Position numbers and translations under genes: made by a program. Positions 16,371 through 25,217 of a DNA stretch of 64,000 nt are shown here, in pieces. This DNA comes from Syntrophopropionicum sp964397525. GTDB taxonomy: Bacteria; Bacillota; Desulfotomaculia; Desulfotomaculales; Pelotomaculaceae. Position 1 is the stretch's first letter, and every line of letters starts with the position of its first letter. The DNA is taken from NCBI GenBank assembly GCA_964397525.1, contig CAYNIY010000002.1, forward strand, positions 1 to 64,000, read 5' to 3'. Under the pieces are notes generated by a model. That model was not told where the DNA came from. It saw only the letters and a list, made by a program, of their open reading frames with translations, and searched no databases.

Positions 16371-17123
16371 ATGGTATTTGTTAAATATGTCTGCAGGATG
16401 TTCACCTTGCTGCTGATAATGTTGGCTTTATATACAGTAACAGCTAAAGTTTGTACAGAGGAAGCTTATGCGGCCTGACCGACTTGTACAGCTCAACCGG
16501 TGGTTGAGACAAGTCCTGCAGCTGATATTTCTTTTGGCTCCGCAACCTTGAACGGCAGCATAATCAGTAACGGCGGCAAGGTAGACGAGTATGGCTTCAA
16601 ATACTGGGGAGTCGGCCTGGGTTCAGATGTCCCGGTTATCGTGGATAAAGCGGATCACACCGGTGCTTTCAGCAAAATAATCACTGATCTGACACCCGGC
16701 ACATATAATTATAAGGCTTACGCTACAAACGCCAAAGGTACTGTCGCCGGCCAGGTATACAGTTTCACCGTTATTAATCCGGCGATAAAGGTTACTTTAG
16801 ATGGTGAAGCAATGAGTTTTGAAGTGCCCCCATTCATTGAGCAGGATCGGACTTTGGTTCCGTTCAGAGCAATTTTTGAAGCGCTTGGAGCCGTCGTACA
16901 GTGGGATGCTGAAACCAGAACCGTTACAGCTGCAAGAGATAATCTGGAAATAAAGCTGGTTATTGACGGGCCCGCATATAAAAATGGCGAGACAATCAGC
17001 TTGGATGTGCCGGCAAAGATCGTCAACAGCCGGACTTTTGTGCCGCTCCGTTTCGTATCTGAGACCCTGGGCGCTACTGTGACATGGGAAAATACCAATA
17101 AAACAGTTACGATTATCAGGTAA
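16371..17123 (+). CDS. Secreted stalk-domain protein with in-frame UGA; candidate selenoprotein
   Basis: The ATG follows AGGAGG by nine bases and opens a signal peptide (hydrophobic FTLLLIMLALYTV, then a site at EAYAA). Codon 36 is TGA, after which the same frame runs uninterrupted to 17123. The mature part has a beta-sandwich-like region (about 50-130) and a stalk/copper-amine-oxidase-N domain (about 145-250) with RTLVPFRAIFEALGA and RTFVPLRFVSETLGA repeats. If UGA is read as selenocysteine, the mature protein would start near U-P-T-C, a redox UxxC pattern. A 14-bp hairpin begins two bases after the UGA. If UGA is a real stop, this is a pseudogene; restart at GTG 16500 has no ribosome site. 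Confidence 0.55.
16476..16515 (+). promoter_or_regulatory. UGA codon with putative bacterial SECIS hairpin
   Basis: TGA occupies 16476-16478. The lower stem is GACTTGT (16481-16487) with ACAAGTC (16509-16515). A 4-nt bulge ACAG follows on the 5' side. The upper stem is CTCAACC (16492-16498) with GGTTGAG (16502-16508), and the loop is GGT. All 14 pairs are Watson-Crick. The loop starts 20 bases after UGA and begins with G, within the known bacterial SECIS layout. No T-run follows, so it is not a terminator. Confidence 0.5.
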
Positions 17124-17144
17124 AACCCGGGCAGTCTTGAAAAG

Positions 17145-17175
17145 AAACGCCCGGTGTGGACCGGGCGTTTCTTTT
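17145..17175 (+). terminator. Terminator of the stalk-domain gene
   Basis: A perfect 10-bp stem AAACGCCCGG/CCGGGCGTTT with a 6-nt loop, followed by CTTTT. A live terminator suggests the gene is still an organised transcription unit. Confidence 0.85.
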
Positions 17176-17256
17176 ATTAAAGTATCCAACACTAAATATG
17201 AATATTGAACCGCTGGAGCAACAGTGGTCAGTTACTATTTCTTTAGGAGTTTGTCC

Positions 17257-17466
17257 TTGAGCAAACATAAAACTTATCCCCTTATAAACCAAAAGCGGTG
17301 CAAGAAATGCGGCCTCTGCGCCAAGCTGTGTCCCAGAAAAGTGTTGGAATCCGGCGCGGATGGCCTGCCTTTAGTTGCCCACCCGGAAAAATGCACTGCC
17401 TGTGAACTCTGTGTTTCCCACTGCCCGGATTTCGCCATCGAGTTAAGATCGATACAGGACAGCTGA
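17257..17466 (+). CDS. Two-cluster 4Fe-4S ferredoxin
   Basis: 69 residues with two motifs, CKKCGLCAKLCPRK and CTACELCVSHCPDF, each binding a 4Fe-4S cluster. It resembles the small delta subunits of 2-oxoacid:ferredoxin oxidoreductases (KorD/VorD) but has no such neighbours, so a free electron carrier is more likely. The TTG with AGGAG seven bases upstream is chosen over an upstream GTG frame extension that lacks a site. It is transcribed towards the macrodomain/flavin reductase pair. Confidence 0.85.
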   Translation: MSKHKTYPLINQKRCKKCGLCAKLCPRKVLESGADGLPLVAHPEKCTACELCVSHCPDFAIELRSIQDS

Positions 17467-17553
17467 CGACACGGCTGCAGCGACAAGAAATAATGTCCAA
17501 CTGCTGACGTTGTGGGCCGGTTTATCTTAATGTCATCAGCGGGCTTTGACAAC

Positions 17554-18120
17554 TTACTCAGAAACCTGTCTGTCGATCTCATCCCAGGCTGTTTCAAATT
17601 CTTTCAGCACGTGATCGCTGAAGAGGACAAACCGCACCTCTTCAAAGCCGGGCTGTTTTTTTATAAAATCCCTCACCTCACGCAAGGCCAGCCTCGCCGC
17701 CCGATCCACGGGAAAACTGTAAATTCCGGTACTGATCGAAGGAAAGGATATGGAACGGATGCCCTGTTCACTGGCCAAAGCAAGGCTGCTGCGGTAGGCA
17801 CTGCGCAGAAGTTCGTCCTCGTTTCTATTGCCGCCCGACCACACCGGCCCGACCGTGTGTATCACATAGCGTGCTTTAAGGCGGCCGCCGCTTGTAATGA
17901 CCGCTTTGCCCGTCGGCAGTGTCCCCTGCCTGGCCCGGATTTCCCTGCACTCGGCAAGGATTTGAGGCCCTCCCGCACGGTGGATGGCGCCGTCCACACC
18001 GCCGCCGCCCAGCAATCCCGAATTGGCGGCATTAACGATCGCTTCAGTTTCTTGTTGAGTTATGTCACCCATGATTATTTTAACCAGCGTCTTGCCAATA
18101 ATGGTTTCGGTGTGTTTCAT
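17554..18120 (-). CDS. Macrodomain (ADP-ribose-binding/deacylase) protein
   Basis: 188 residues, a single macrodomain. It has the MGDITQQETEAIVNAANSGL start, the GGGGVDGAIHRAGG loop, KYVIHTVGP-like sequence (RYVIHTVGPVWSGG) and SISFPSISTGIYSFPVDRAA. These proteins hydrolyse O-acetyl-ADP-ribose or remove ADP-ribose from proteins. Its ATG overlaps the flavin reductase stop by four bases, so they are co-translated. A sirtuin (producer of O-acetyl-ADP-ribose) is encoded at 46 kb, which could be metabolically related but is not linked. Confidence 0.92.
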   Translation of the reverse strand: MKHTETIIGKTLVKIIMGDITQQETEAIVNAANSGLLGGGGVDGAIHRAGGPQILAECREIRARQGTLPTGKAVITSGGRLKARYVIHTVGPVWSGGNRNEDELLRSAYRSSLALASEQGIRSISFPSISTGIYSFPVDRAARLALREVRDFIKKQPGFEEVRFVLFSDHVLKEFETAWDEIDRQVSE

Positions 18121-18686
18121 TGCTTTGAATACCCGTAATGTCCAATTTTATTGGAAATCAGCCTGTATTCACCGGCGCAGTAACCATAAGGCTCAAACTT
18201 TTCGAAATCCGGCCGCCCCTTGGCGTCAAGGATCTCCTGGTTATAATGGACCGCCAGCACTTCTCCGACAAAAACATCATGGCTGCCGAAAGGAATTACC
18301 TGTTTCACCCGGCACTCGATATTGACCGGGCATTCCGCGATCAGGGGGGCTTTCACATGCAGCGCAGGAACCGGATGCAGGCCTGTTTCTTTAAATTTAT
18401 TAACATCCCTGCCGGATACCATGCCGCAGTAATCAACTACCCTGGCCTGAGCGGCTGTTGGTATGTTAATCACATATTCCCCGGACTCCTTGATCAAACC
18501 GTATGAATGTCTGCCTACAGGGCGGACGCTGATATACACAACCGGCGGATCAGAACACATAACCCCTGTCCAGGCGATGGTGATGATATCGGGATCGCTT
18601 CCCTCCAGGCAGGATGTCACGAGTACGGCAGGTACTGGGAACAAAGCCGTTGAAGGGCCATTTATGACTTTGCCGATCTTGACCAA
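18117..18686 (-). CDS. Flavin reductase-like (FMN-binding) protein
   Basis: 189 residues of the DIM6/NTAB flavoreductase family. NGPSTALFPVPAVLVTS opens the fold. ITIAWTGVMCSDPPVVYISVRPVGRHSYGLI is the flavin-binding region, and CVNIECRV-type strands (CPVNIECRVKQVIPFGSHDVFVGEV) follow. These proteins bind FMN and pass electrons to partner enzymes such as flavoproteins or monooxygenases. The only start is a TTG lying right against GAAAGGGG, an awkward spacing, so the true start is uncertain. It overlaps the macrodomain gene. Confidence 0.85.
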   Translation of the reverse strand: MVKIGKVINGPSTALFPVPAVLVTSCLEGSDPDIITIAWTGVMCSDPPVVYISVRPVGRHSYGLIKESGEYVINIPTAAQARVVDYCGMVSGRDVNKFKETGLHPVPALHVKAPLIAECPVNIECRVKQVIPFGSHDVFVGEVLAVHYNQEILDAKGRPDFEKFEPYGYCAGEYRLISNKIGHYGYSKQ

Positions 18687-18725
18687 CCCCTTTCTTTTTA
18701 AACTTCTTCGCTTACATTCCTTAGT

Positions 18726-20039
18726 TTATGTCTCGGTTTCACCAAGCAGCACAACCGCTTCAGCCGCGGGCAGTTCCTGTACGCTTTTCAGCTTCTTCTC
18801 TATTGTACGGGATTTTTTAGCGGCACAGTCTATGGTGTTGCTTGCCTCCTGCAGCTTTTTATGAGTTTTCTCAAGTATTTCGCTGAATTTGCCAAACTCG
18901 CTTTTTACAGCTCCGAGCATCGCCCAGACCTCGCTCGATCGCTTCTCTATGGCCAGAGTCTGGAAACCAACCTGCAGGCTGGTCAGCAGGGCCGATAGAG
19001 TAGTGGGCCCGGTCACAATCACCCGGTACTCTCTCAACAGAATATCACAAAGGCCGGGCCGCCGGATAATTTCGGCAAATAATCCCTCGGTTGGCAAAAA
19101 CATAATACCAAAATCGGTTGTGTTTGGTGGATCCACATATTTATCTTTAATATTTCTCGCCTCTGCCTTGATCCTTGCCTCCAGCTGCTTCGAAGCCTGT
19201 TCGGCCAGCAGGGGATTGGCCAGCTCCTGTGCTTCTATGAGCCGCTGGTAATCTTCCTGCGGAAATTTCGCGTCAATCGGCAGCCAGACAATTTTTTTAT
19301 CAGTATCCCTGCCGGGCAGCCTGATGGCAAACTCCACCCGCTCCCCGCTGCCTTTTTTAGTGGCGACATTCTGATCATACTGTTCAATTGTTAATATCTG
19401 CTCGAGAAGGTTGGAGAGGGATATTTCCCCCCATACACCTCTTGTTTTTACATTGGTCAATACTTTTTTCAGGTCCCCTACCCCGGCAGCAAGATTCTGC
19501 ATTTCTCCCAGTCCTTTATGCACCAGTTCAAGCCTGTCGCTGACCAGCTTGAATGATTCCCCCAGACGCCTTTCCAGGGTTTCGTGCAGTTTCTCATCCA
19601 CAGTAGCCCTCATCTGCTCCAGTTTTTGATTATTATCCTTTTGCAGCAGGATCAGTCTATCCTCAAAGGTGTCCCTCATTTTATCCAGCTTTTGCGAGTT
19701 GCTCCGGGTTAAATCATTTATCTGGATGGAAAATGTGTCCAGTTGGTTCTTTTGGAGCGTAGCATTTTCAGTCATGCGTGACAGTAAAGAGCCGCCAAGT
19801 ACTGTAAGTGAAGTGCTGACTTCATCCCTCAGTTGTTTGGCGTTGTTCCCGGTCTCTTCCCTGCTGCTGACCATTTCTTCTCTGATCATTCTTTCAGTTT
19901 TTTCCTGGTTCCTTTCAATGGCAGTGAAATTTGCTGCAAATTCAGAAGACTTGCACCGTCTGCCCTGGATTAACAAAATAATTAAAAGTATCACTGTTGC
20001 GATCGCCAGGGATATCTGGATCAAAAAGCTGTCAGCCAT
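18726..20039 (-). CDS. rmuC: DNA recombination protein RmuC
   Basis: 437 residues from the ATG before ADSFLIQ. An N-terminal membrane helix (about 5-25) is followed by a long coiled coil (about 40-160). The RmuC core (about 180-390) includes NVKTRGVWGEISLSNLLEQIL, WLPIDAKFPQEDYQRL and PNTTDFGIMFLPTEGLFAEI. RmuC limits DNA inversions and has a nuclease-like fold. An upstream in-frame TTG would add nine residues but lacks a ribosome site. It is monocistronic. Confidence 0.92.
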   Translation of the reverse strand: MADSFLIQISLAIATVILLIILLIQGRRCKSSEFAANFTAIERNQEKTERMIREEMVSSREETGNNAKQLRDEVSTSLTVLGGSLLSRMTENATLQKNQLDTFSIQINDLTRSNSQKLDKMRDTFEDRLILLQKDNNQKLEQMRATVDEKLHETLERRLGESFKLVSDRLELVHKGLGEMQNLAAGVGDLKKVLTNVKTRGVWGEISLSNLLEQILTIEQYDQNVATKKGSGERVEFAIRLPGRDTDKKIVWLPIDAKFPQEDYQRLIEAQELANPLLAEQASKQLEARIKAEARNIKDKYVDPPNTTDFGIMFLPTEGLFAEIIRRPGLCDILLREYRVIVTGPTTLSALLTSLQVGFQTLAIEKRSSEVWAMLGAVKSEFGKFSEILEKTHKKLQEASNTIDCAAKKSRTIEKKLKSVQELPAAEAVVLLGETET

Positions 20040-20134
20040 ATATATGCCCCGCTTCCTCTGTCTCAATGACTACGATTATATGTTCGATTGCATAGAAGGA
20101 AAATCCTTTAACAGAATGTTTTTACTTGTAGCTG

Positions 20135-22195
20135 CTATGACAGATGGAGCAGTTCAGCAAACTCCTGATAATCAGTCACCGGCGCCTGGCAGGCTTGGTT
20201 TTCACAGATATAAGCTGTTGCCTTCCCGTCTACAGAACGCTGTTCCCTCAGGTGAGGAACCAGCTTTTCAATCTCACTGCCACCCTGGTCTTCCGGGTGA
20301 AATACCACTGTTGTTTCAGGCATGAAGGCACGCCGGATCGCGCTCAACATAGCCTCTGTATCCTCATGCCCAGCTTGGCCGGCAATCACAATCTCACGCG
20401 CAGGACCCAGCATTAAACTGATGCCGGACAAAAAGTGAGCATGTCCCCAGGGCAGTTCGCTGATATTAACCGCAAAAGCTTTACATTGACGGTCTGCAGT
20501 CTCGGACAGATCCGCAGCTCCGGTCAGCCTGGCCAGGCGCAGCAGGTTGTGCAGCGCCACTGAATTTCCTGACGGCAGGGCTCCGTCATAGATTTCCTTG
20601 GGGCGGTAGATGAGCTGTTCGGCATCTTCCCCGTTAAAATAATAACCTCCATCTTTTTTGTCCAAAAACAGTTCGTTCATCTGCCTGGTCAGTTCAAGAG
20701 CCCATTCCAGGCTGGCCGGATCATAAGCAGCCTCATACAGCTCCAATAATCCCCAGGTTAAAAAAGCATAGTCGTCAAGATATGCCAGGTGGGCTGCTTC
20801 ACCATCACGGTAGCGTGCCAGCAGCCTGCCATCCTGGCGCCTCAGTTTTTGAAAAATAAATTCCGCGGCCCGCGCCGCTGCCTGGCCATAGACATCCCCG
20901 CCGAATACGGCCGCTCCCCTGGCTAAAGCCGCGATCATCAGGCCGTTCCACGAGGTAAGGATCTTGTCGTCTTTATAAGGATGTACCCTTTTTTCACGGG
21001 TGTTAAAAAGCTTCTGCCGCTGCAATTCATAGGAACCGGTAAATTCACCTGCTTCACTGTTCACTTCCCCGGATATGCTGAACGGGGGAGCGCCGATCAA
21101 ATTCGGAATGCTTCGTCCCTCAAAATTACCATTCGGGGTGATGTCAAACAACCGGCAGTAGATATCGCCATCCCGCTCACCCAGGGTATGCCTGATTTCC
21201 TCCGGAGACCAGACATAGAATTTCCCTTCCTCCCCTTCGGAGTCAGCATCTTCTGCACAATAGAATCCCCCTTCGGGAGAAGTCATATCTCTCAAAACAT
21301 AGGCAAAGATCTCTTTTGCCGCTTTGGCATAAAGTTTACGGCCTGTAGCCTGGAATCCTTCCGTGTAAGCCAGGGCCAGTAAAGCGTTGTCATACAGCAT
21401 TTTTTCGAAATGAGGCACCAGCCACTTCTCATCTGTAGAATAGCGGGCAAACCCGTACCCGATGTGGTCGTATATGCCCCCCCTGTACATGGATTCCAGC
21501 GTTTTCTCAACCATAGCAAGCGCTTCCGGATCACTGCTTTTTTTCCAACGGCGCAGAAGAAAGAAGAGGTTGTGCGGCGCCGGAAACTTCGGTGCTGTGC
21601 CGAAGCCCCCATTCTGCCTGTCAAACATTTTTTTAGCTTGGGTGTAAGCCTGCTGCAATATTTTTCCGTTCAAAGCAGCAGTAATTGGCTCTTTGCTCTG
21701 GGGCTGCATCCTCATTGCCACCTGCTCACCGGCATGTACCAGCAGAGCATGGTCCTGCTGCCACTTCTCATTAACCTGGCTGAGGATATCCAGCAACCCG
21801 GGCCTGCCCCATCTGCTATGCCTGGGAAAGTAAGAACCGGCAAAGAACGGTTTTTTTTCAGGGGTCATGACAACAGTCAGGGGCCAACCTCCCTGACCGG
21901 TCATGGCTTGACACACCGACATATAGATGTGATCTATATCCGGACGTTCTTCCCGGTCAACTTTTATGGACACGAAATCTTTATTCAGAACAGCAGCTAC
22001 AGTCTCGTCTTCAAAAGATTCTTTTTCCATAACATGACACCAGTGACAGGTGGAATAGCCGATGCTCAAAAATACAGGCTTGTTTTCTTTTGTAGCTTTT
22101 GCAAAGGCCTCTTCTCCCCAGGGGTACCAATCTACCGGATTGTGTGCATGTTGAAGCAAATATGGGCTTTTTTCAGCAGCAAGTTTATTGGGCAT
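20135..22195 (-). CDS. Thioredoxin-domain DUF255 protein (YyaL/SSP411 family)
   Basis: 686 residues, full length. The N-terminal thioredoxin-like domain has the Cys50-His-Trp-Cys53 pair in STCHWCHVMEKESF. The rest is an alpha/alpha toroid of the N-acylglucosamine epimerase/six-hairpin type (GGIYDHIGYGFARYSTDEKWLVPHFEKMLYDNA). Family members are widespread and their biochemical role is not settled. The ATG follows GGAGGTTATT. It appears to be transcribed alone. Confidence 0.92.
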   Translation of the reverse strand: MPNKLAAEKSPYLLQHAHNPVDWYPWGEEAFAKATKENKPVFLSIGYSTCHWCHVMEKESFEDETVAAVLNKDFVSIKVDREERPDIDHIYMSVCQAMTGQGGWPLTVVMTPEKKPFFAGSYFPRHSRWGRPGLLDILSQVNEKWQQDHALLVHAGEQVAMRMQPQSKEPITAALNGKILQQAYTQAKKMFDRQNGGFGTAPKFPAPHNLFFLLRRWKKSSDPEALAMVEKTLESMYRGGIYDHIGYGFARYSTDEKWLVPHFEKMLYDNALLALAYTEGFQATGRKLYAKAAKEIFAYVLRDMTSPEGGFYCAEDADSEGEEGKFYVWSPEEIRHTLGERDGDIYCRLFDITPNGNFEGRSIPNLIGAPPFSISGEVNSEAGEFTGSYELQRQKLFNTREKRVHPYKDDKILTSWNGLMIAALARGAAVFGGDVYGQAAARAAEFIFQKLRRQDGRLLARYRDGEAAHLAYLDDYAFLTWGLLELYEAAYDPASLEWALELTRQMNELFLDKKDGGYYFNGEDAEQLIYRPKEIYDGALPSGNSVALHNLLRLARLTGAADLSETADRQCKAFAVNISELPWGHAHFLSGISLMLGPAREIVIAGQAGHEDTEAMLSAIRRAFMPETTVVFHPEDQGGSEIEKLVPHLREQRSVDGKATAYICENQACQAPVTDYQEFAELLHLS

Positions 22196-22390
22196 AATAA
22201 CCTCCTATATAAGCATTCTTAGCGGTTCTTTACTTTAAATTAAATAATACATATAATAATGTCAATAGTTCTTCATTTTTCAAATCCCTTGCTCTGCGTG
22301 ATAAATCTGTATTAAGGTCGGCGGTTGGAAAGAAAAGATAATCGCCGAATGTTTTTTATTAAAGGAAGTTCATAAAAGGTGGTGCTTACA

Positions 22391-22804
22391 GTGGCAAGGC
22401 AAATATTTATTACAGAAAAAGACAGAGAACGGCTGCAGAAACTGATAAATGAGGCCAAGGAGTTTCATTCAGGCAGTGAAGCCTACCTGAAAAACCTTGA
22501 ACAGGAGCTGAGCCGGGCAAAATTAATCTCTTCCGAAAAAGTGCCGCGTAATGTGGTAACCATGAATTCAAAGGTATTATTGAAGGACCTGGACACCGGG
22601 GAAAAAATGATTTACACCCTGGTTTACCCCGCTGAGGCCAATTTAATGGAAGATAAGATTTCCGTGCTGGCGCCGGTGGGGACAGCGATCATCGGCCTGC
22701 GCGAAAAAGATGCCATCGACTGGAAAATACCTGATGGTTTGGTCAGGTTAGAAGTTGAAAAAATTCTTTATCAACCTGAAGCAGCAGGGGATTTTGACTT
22801 GTAA
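22391..22804 (+). CDS. Rnk/GreA-C-type RNA polymerase-binding protein
   Basis: 137 residues. A short N-terminal coiled coil (about 10-50) precedes a GreA/GreB C-terminal FKBP-like domain (SKVLLKDLDTGEKMIYTLVYPAEANLMEDKISVLAPVGTAIIGLREKDAIDW). The coiled coil is too short to act like GreA in the polymerase channel. This matches the Rnk (regulator of nucleoside diphosphate kinase) type, though the direct effect in this organism is unknown. The GTG with AAAGGTGG seven bases before is chosen. The next gene follows closely on the same strand. Confidence 0.8.
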   Translation: MARQIFITEKDRERLQKLINEAKEFHSGSEAYLKNLEQELSRAKLISSEKVPRNVVTMNSKVLLKDLDTGEKMIYTLVYPAEANLMEDKISVLAPVGTAIIGLREKDAIDWKIPDGLVRLEVEKILYQPEAAGDFDL

Positions 22805-22832
22805 AAGAAATTGCACCCCAGGAGGCCATTTC

Positions 22833-23360
22833 ATGGTAACAAATACCGTGGCTTCAGAAAAAAATACCAGATGCCTGTCAACAAAATGTCATTTATTATC
22901 AGGCTCAAAATGCTCCGCCCTGGACGTGCCGCTGGAAAACGTTACAGACTGCGCGCACTGGCAGGGCAGGGAAGGTTTTGTTGAAATAAAGGGGCAGAGA
23001 ATAATTATTGATCCCTACGACTATCTCCGTAATTATCCGGAGAATATTATTAAATTCCATGACAATGGAATTTATATTAATAAAAATGCAACCAGTCTGA
23101 TCGATTTCTGCAAAATAAACTATTCTCCGATGTGCTGGAAGAACTTCAAACAGTATAATCAGCATATTTTTCAGGATGAATCTGACATGAAAGAAGCTTA
23201 CGAAAACGGAGATGTTTACATATCCCCGCAGAAGGTGGGATTCTACGACGAAGGGGAGTTTATCCGGCTCGATAACATCACGATCAAAAGCTTTGTGGAG
23301 AATTACCTGCGTTTTATAGATTATGATTTTGAAAAAGCTCAGCCTGCAGATAAAACATAA
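22833..23360 (+). CDS. Uncharacterised Cys-containing protein
   Basis: 175 residues, start at the ATG after AGGAGGCCATTTC; the longer frame that overlaps the Rnk-like gene is not used. The N-terminal part has four cysteines (CLSTKC, SGSKC, VTDC) that could bind a metal. Residues 50-90 are strand-rich (GFVEIKGQRIIIDPYDYL), and the C-terminal part is acidic and aromatic. I do not recognise the family. It lies 28 bases after the Rnk-like gene, so the two are probably co-transcribed, and ends in a strong bidirectional terminator. Confidence 0.7.
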   Translation: MVTNTVASEKNTRCLSTKCHLLSGSKCSALDVPLENVTDCAHWQGREGFVEIKGQRIIIDPYDYLRNYPENIIKFHDNGIYINKNATSLIDFCKINYSPMCWKNFKQYNQHIFQDESDMKEAYENGDVYISPQKVGFYDEGEFIRLDNITIKSFVENYLRFIDYDFEKAQPADKT

Positions 23361-23390
23361 ACAGCCGGTAAAAACCGGCTGTTTATGTTT
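23353..23390. terminator. Bidirectional terminator between the uncharacterised gene and csp
   Basis: A perfect 16-bp stem with core AACAGCCGG/CCGGCTGTT and a TAAAAA loop. It overlaps the last codons of the plus-strand gene. Confidence 0.85.
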
Positions 23391-23424
23391 CAAAGCGTTA
23401 AATTAATATTAAAGAAATCTTTTT

Positions 23425-23622
23425 TTATAATTTAACTACATTTGCGGCTTGAGGGCCACGCACACCCTGCACAACTTCAAACTCTACATCCTGGCCTTCA
23501 TCGAGAGTTTTGAAGCCATCAGTCTGGATTGAGGAAAAATGCACAAAAACATCTTTACCCTCTTCGGTTTCAATAAAACCAAATCCTTTGCCCGCATTAA
23601 ACCATTTTACTTTACCCTGCAT
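23425..23622 (-). CDS. Cold shock protein (CspA family)
   Basis: 65 residues, one S1-like OB fold. RNP1 KGFGFIETEEG and RNP2 DVFVHFSSI are present, and the protein ends in GPQAANVVKL. It binds single-stranded RNA/DNA and melts RNA structure. The ATG follows TAGGAGGTAAG. There is a long 5' untranslated AT-rich region (134 bases to the next gene), as usual for csp genes. Monocistronic. Confidence 0.97.
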   Translation of the reverse strand: MQGKVKWFNAGKGFGFIETEEGKDVFVHFSSIQTDGFKTLDEGQDVEFEVVQGVRGPQAANVVKL

Positions 23623-23756
23623 GCTTAAACTTACCTCCTAAACTTACCTTTCGGCTAATCAAACAAGTATAACTATACACCTTAACAGCGCAAGACACAA
23701 GTAATATCTTGCTAAAATTTTTGACTGATACGCAGCTAAATAATTGTAAAAGAAAA

Positions 23757-25217
23757 CTAAAGAGCAAGCATCTGACTGCTCAATACTTTATTCAGCTGAT
23801 CCAGCGTTGAACACTCAAACATAGTGCAGTATTTCAAAAATTCATATACTTCCTTGTTTTGGTACCAGGCTTCTTTGGGCATTGTGTTCAGCCAGATCAC
23901 GTTCTTAACCCTGCCTCTGATTTCTTTTAAGCTCGTGGCAGCCTTTAAAGGCTGAATCGTTTGCGCATCACTGACGATGAGAACAAAAACAGATGGTGAA
24001 AGCAGGCGGCGGTGTTTTTCCAAAAATGTTTCCAGTGAATAGTAGAGATTTGTTCCCATGCCCCACTGGCTGCTCTTTTCAACGAGCGCTGACATGGTGT
24101 TGACAAATCCTTCCCCTTTTCTGAAATAAGGTGTTACTCTTTCCAGATCCTCTGAAAAGACAAAGCTTTCTATTCCCTTGACCACTTTTGACAGGCCGAA
24201 AATAAACTGGATCACAAAAACCGCGTAGCGGGCCATTGATCCGGAGACGTCACAAATCAAAACGATACGCGGCTTTTGAACTTTTTTGGAGTGAAATTTC
24301 AGATCGATTAAAGCTCCGCCAAAGCTGATGTTTTTCCGTATAGTGCGTCTGATATCCAGCCTGCCCCGCCTGCGCCTCTTCAAATACCGTCTGGAAATAC
24401 GTGTGGCCAGGCGCCTCGAAAGCTTCTTGATTAACAAGGCTACCCGGACCAGGTCCTTTTCGGCAATCTTTTTCATGTCCTCGTGCAGGATGGATTCGCT
24501 GTCGCTTTTAGCGCCTGTGCCGGGCGCCAGTGAAACAAATGATTTAGCGAGCTCTTTCTCGACAACAGAGCTGACAGGGCGGCTGACAGCAGGCCCGTTT
24601 TGTTCTATCTGCTTTTTAACCTCTTCATGCCATTGCTCCAGGGAATTGCCTGCTTTCTTCGCCAGGGGCGCTGACGCGCCGTCGCTGCCCCTGTCACCCT
24701 GCATCCGCGTGATCGTTTCGATGAACTGTTTTTTCTGCCTCTTCGTCCAGCCGGGCTTAATTGACATCCTCTCGTTTTGTTCAACAGACTGCCTGGCGTG
24801 ATCAAGAAATTCCTTACCCCAGTCCCGGTTACTCTCTTTTTTTGCACTCACCGGCCCTTCCCCAGCCTCCTCGGGCTTGGTCCCGCTTTCGGCATAACCC
24901 GCCCCCCTCACGTTGGGCCCCTGCATTTTAATTTCAGCGGGATAAAAATAAGTATTGAAGACCGCCTCAAAGGTCTTCCGGTTATACTGGCTTTTAACCA
25001 GCGTAGCGTATAGAGCGATCCTGACCTGTTCCAAATCCGTGATATCAATCTGTGACAGGGCAGCAAGCGCATCCATCGTTTCAGATACGCTGATCCTGAT
25101 ATCCCGCCGCCGAAGGGTATGAACAAACTCAACAAGCCTGCCCAGCAGGATGTTTGTTCTGTTTTCAGTATTATCAGAAGAATGACCTGTTAAGGGCTCA
25201 GTAGTATCGTTTTTCAT
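23757..25217 (-). CDS. CoxE-like protein with von Willebrand A domain
   Basis: 486 residues. The N-terminal helical part (about 25-120) resembles the CoxE/MadC family. A basic linker follows (around 255-300, many Arg/Lys). The VWA domain (about 310-480) has the MIDAS motif DVSGSM and later SDAQT. Its ATG overlaps the MoxR ATPase stop by four bases. MoxR/VWA pairs act as chaperone-like activators that mature metal enzymes or other complexes. No obvious client enzyme is adjacent. Confidence 0.88.
   Translation of the reverse strand: MKNDTTEPLTGHSSDNTENRTNILLGRLVEFVHTLRRRDIRISVSETMDALAALSQIDITDLEQVRIALYATLVKSQYNRKTFEAVFNTYFYPAEIKMQGPNVRGAGYAESGTKPEEAGEGPVSAKKESNRDWGKEFLDHARQSVEQNERMSIKPGWTKRQKKQFIETITRMQGDRGSDGASAPLAKKAGNSLEQWHEEVKKQIEQNGPAVSRPVSSVVEKELAKSFVSLAPGTGAKSDSESILHEDMKKIAEKDLVRVALLIKKLSRRLATRISRRYLKRRRRGRLDIRRTIRKNISFGGALIDLKFHSKKVQKPRIVLICDVSGSMARYAVFVIQFIFGLSKVVKGIESFVFSEDLERVTPYFRKGEGFVNTMSALVEKSSQWGMGTNLYYSLETFLEKHRRLLSPSVFVLIVSDAQTIQPLKAATSLKEIRGRVKNVIWLNTMPKEAWYQNKEVYEFLKYCTMFECSTLDQLNKVLSSQMLAL

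Noticed and set aside
16500..17123. Stalk-domain gene starting at the GTG at 16500
   Set aside because: No ribosome site precedes it, and it would lose the clear signal peptide that lies upstream in the same frame.
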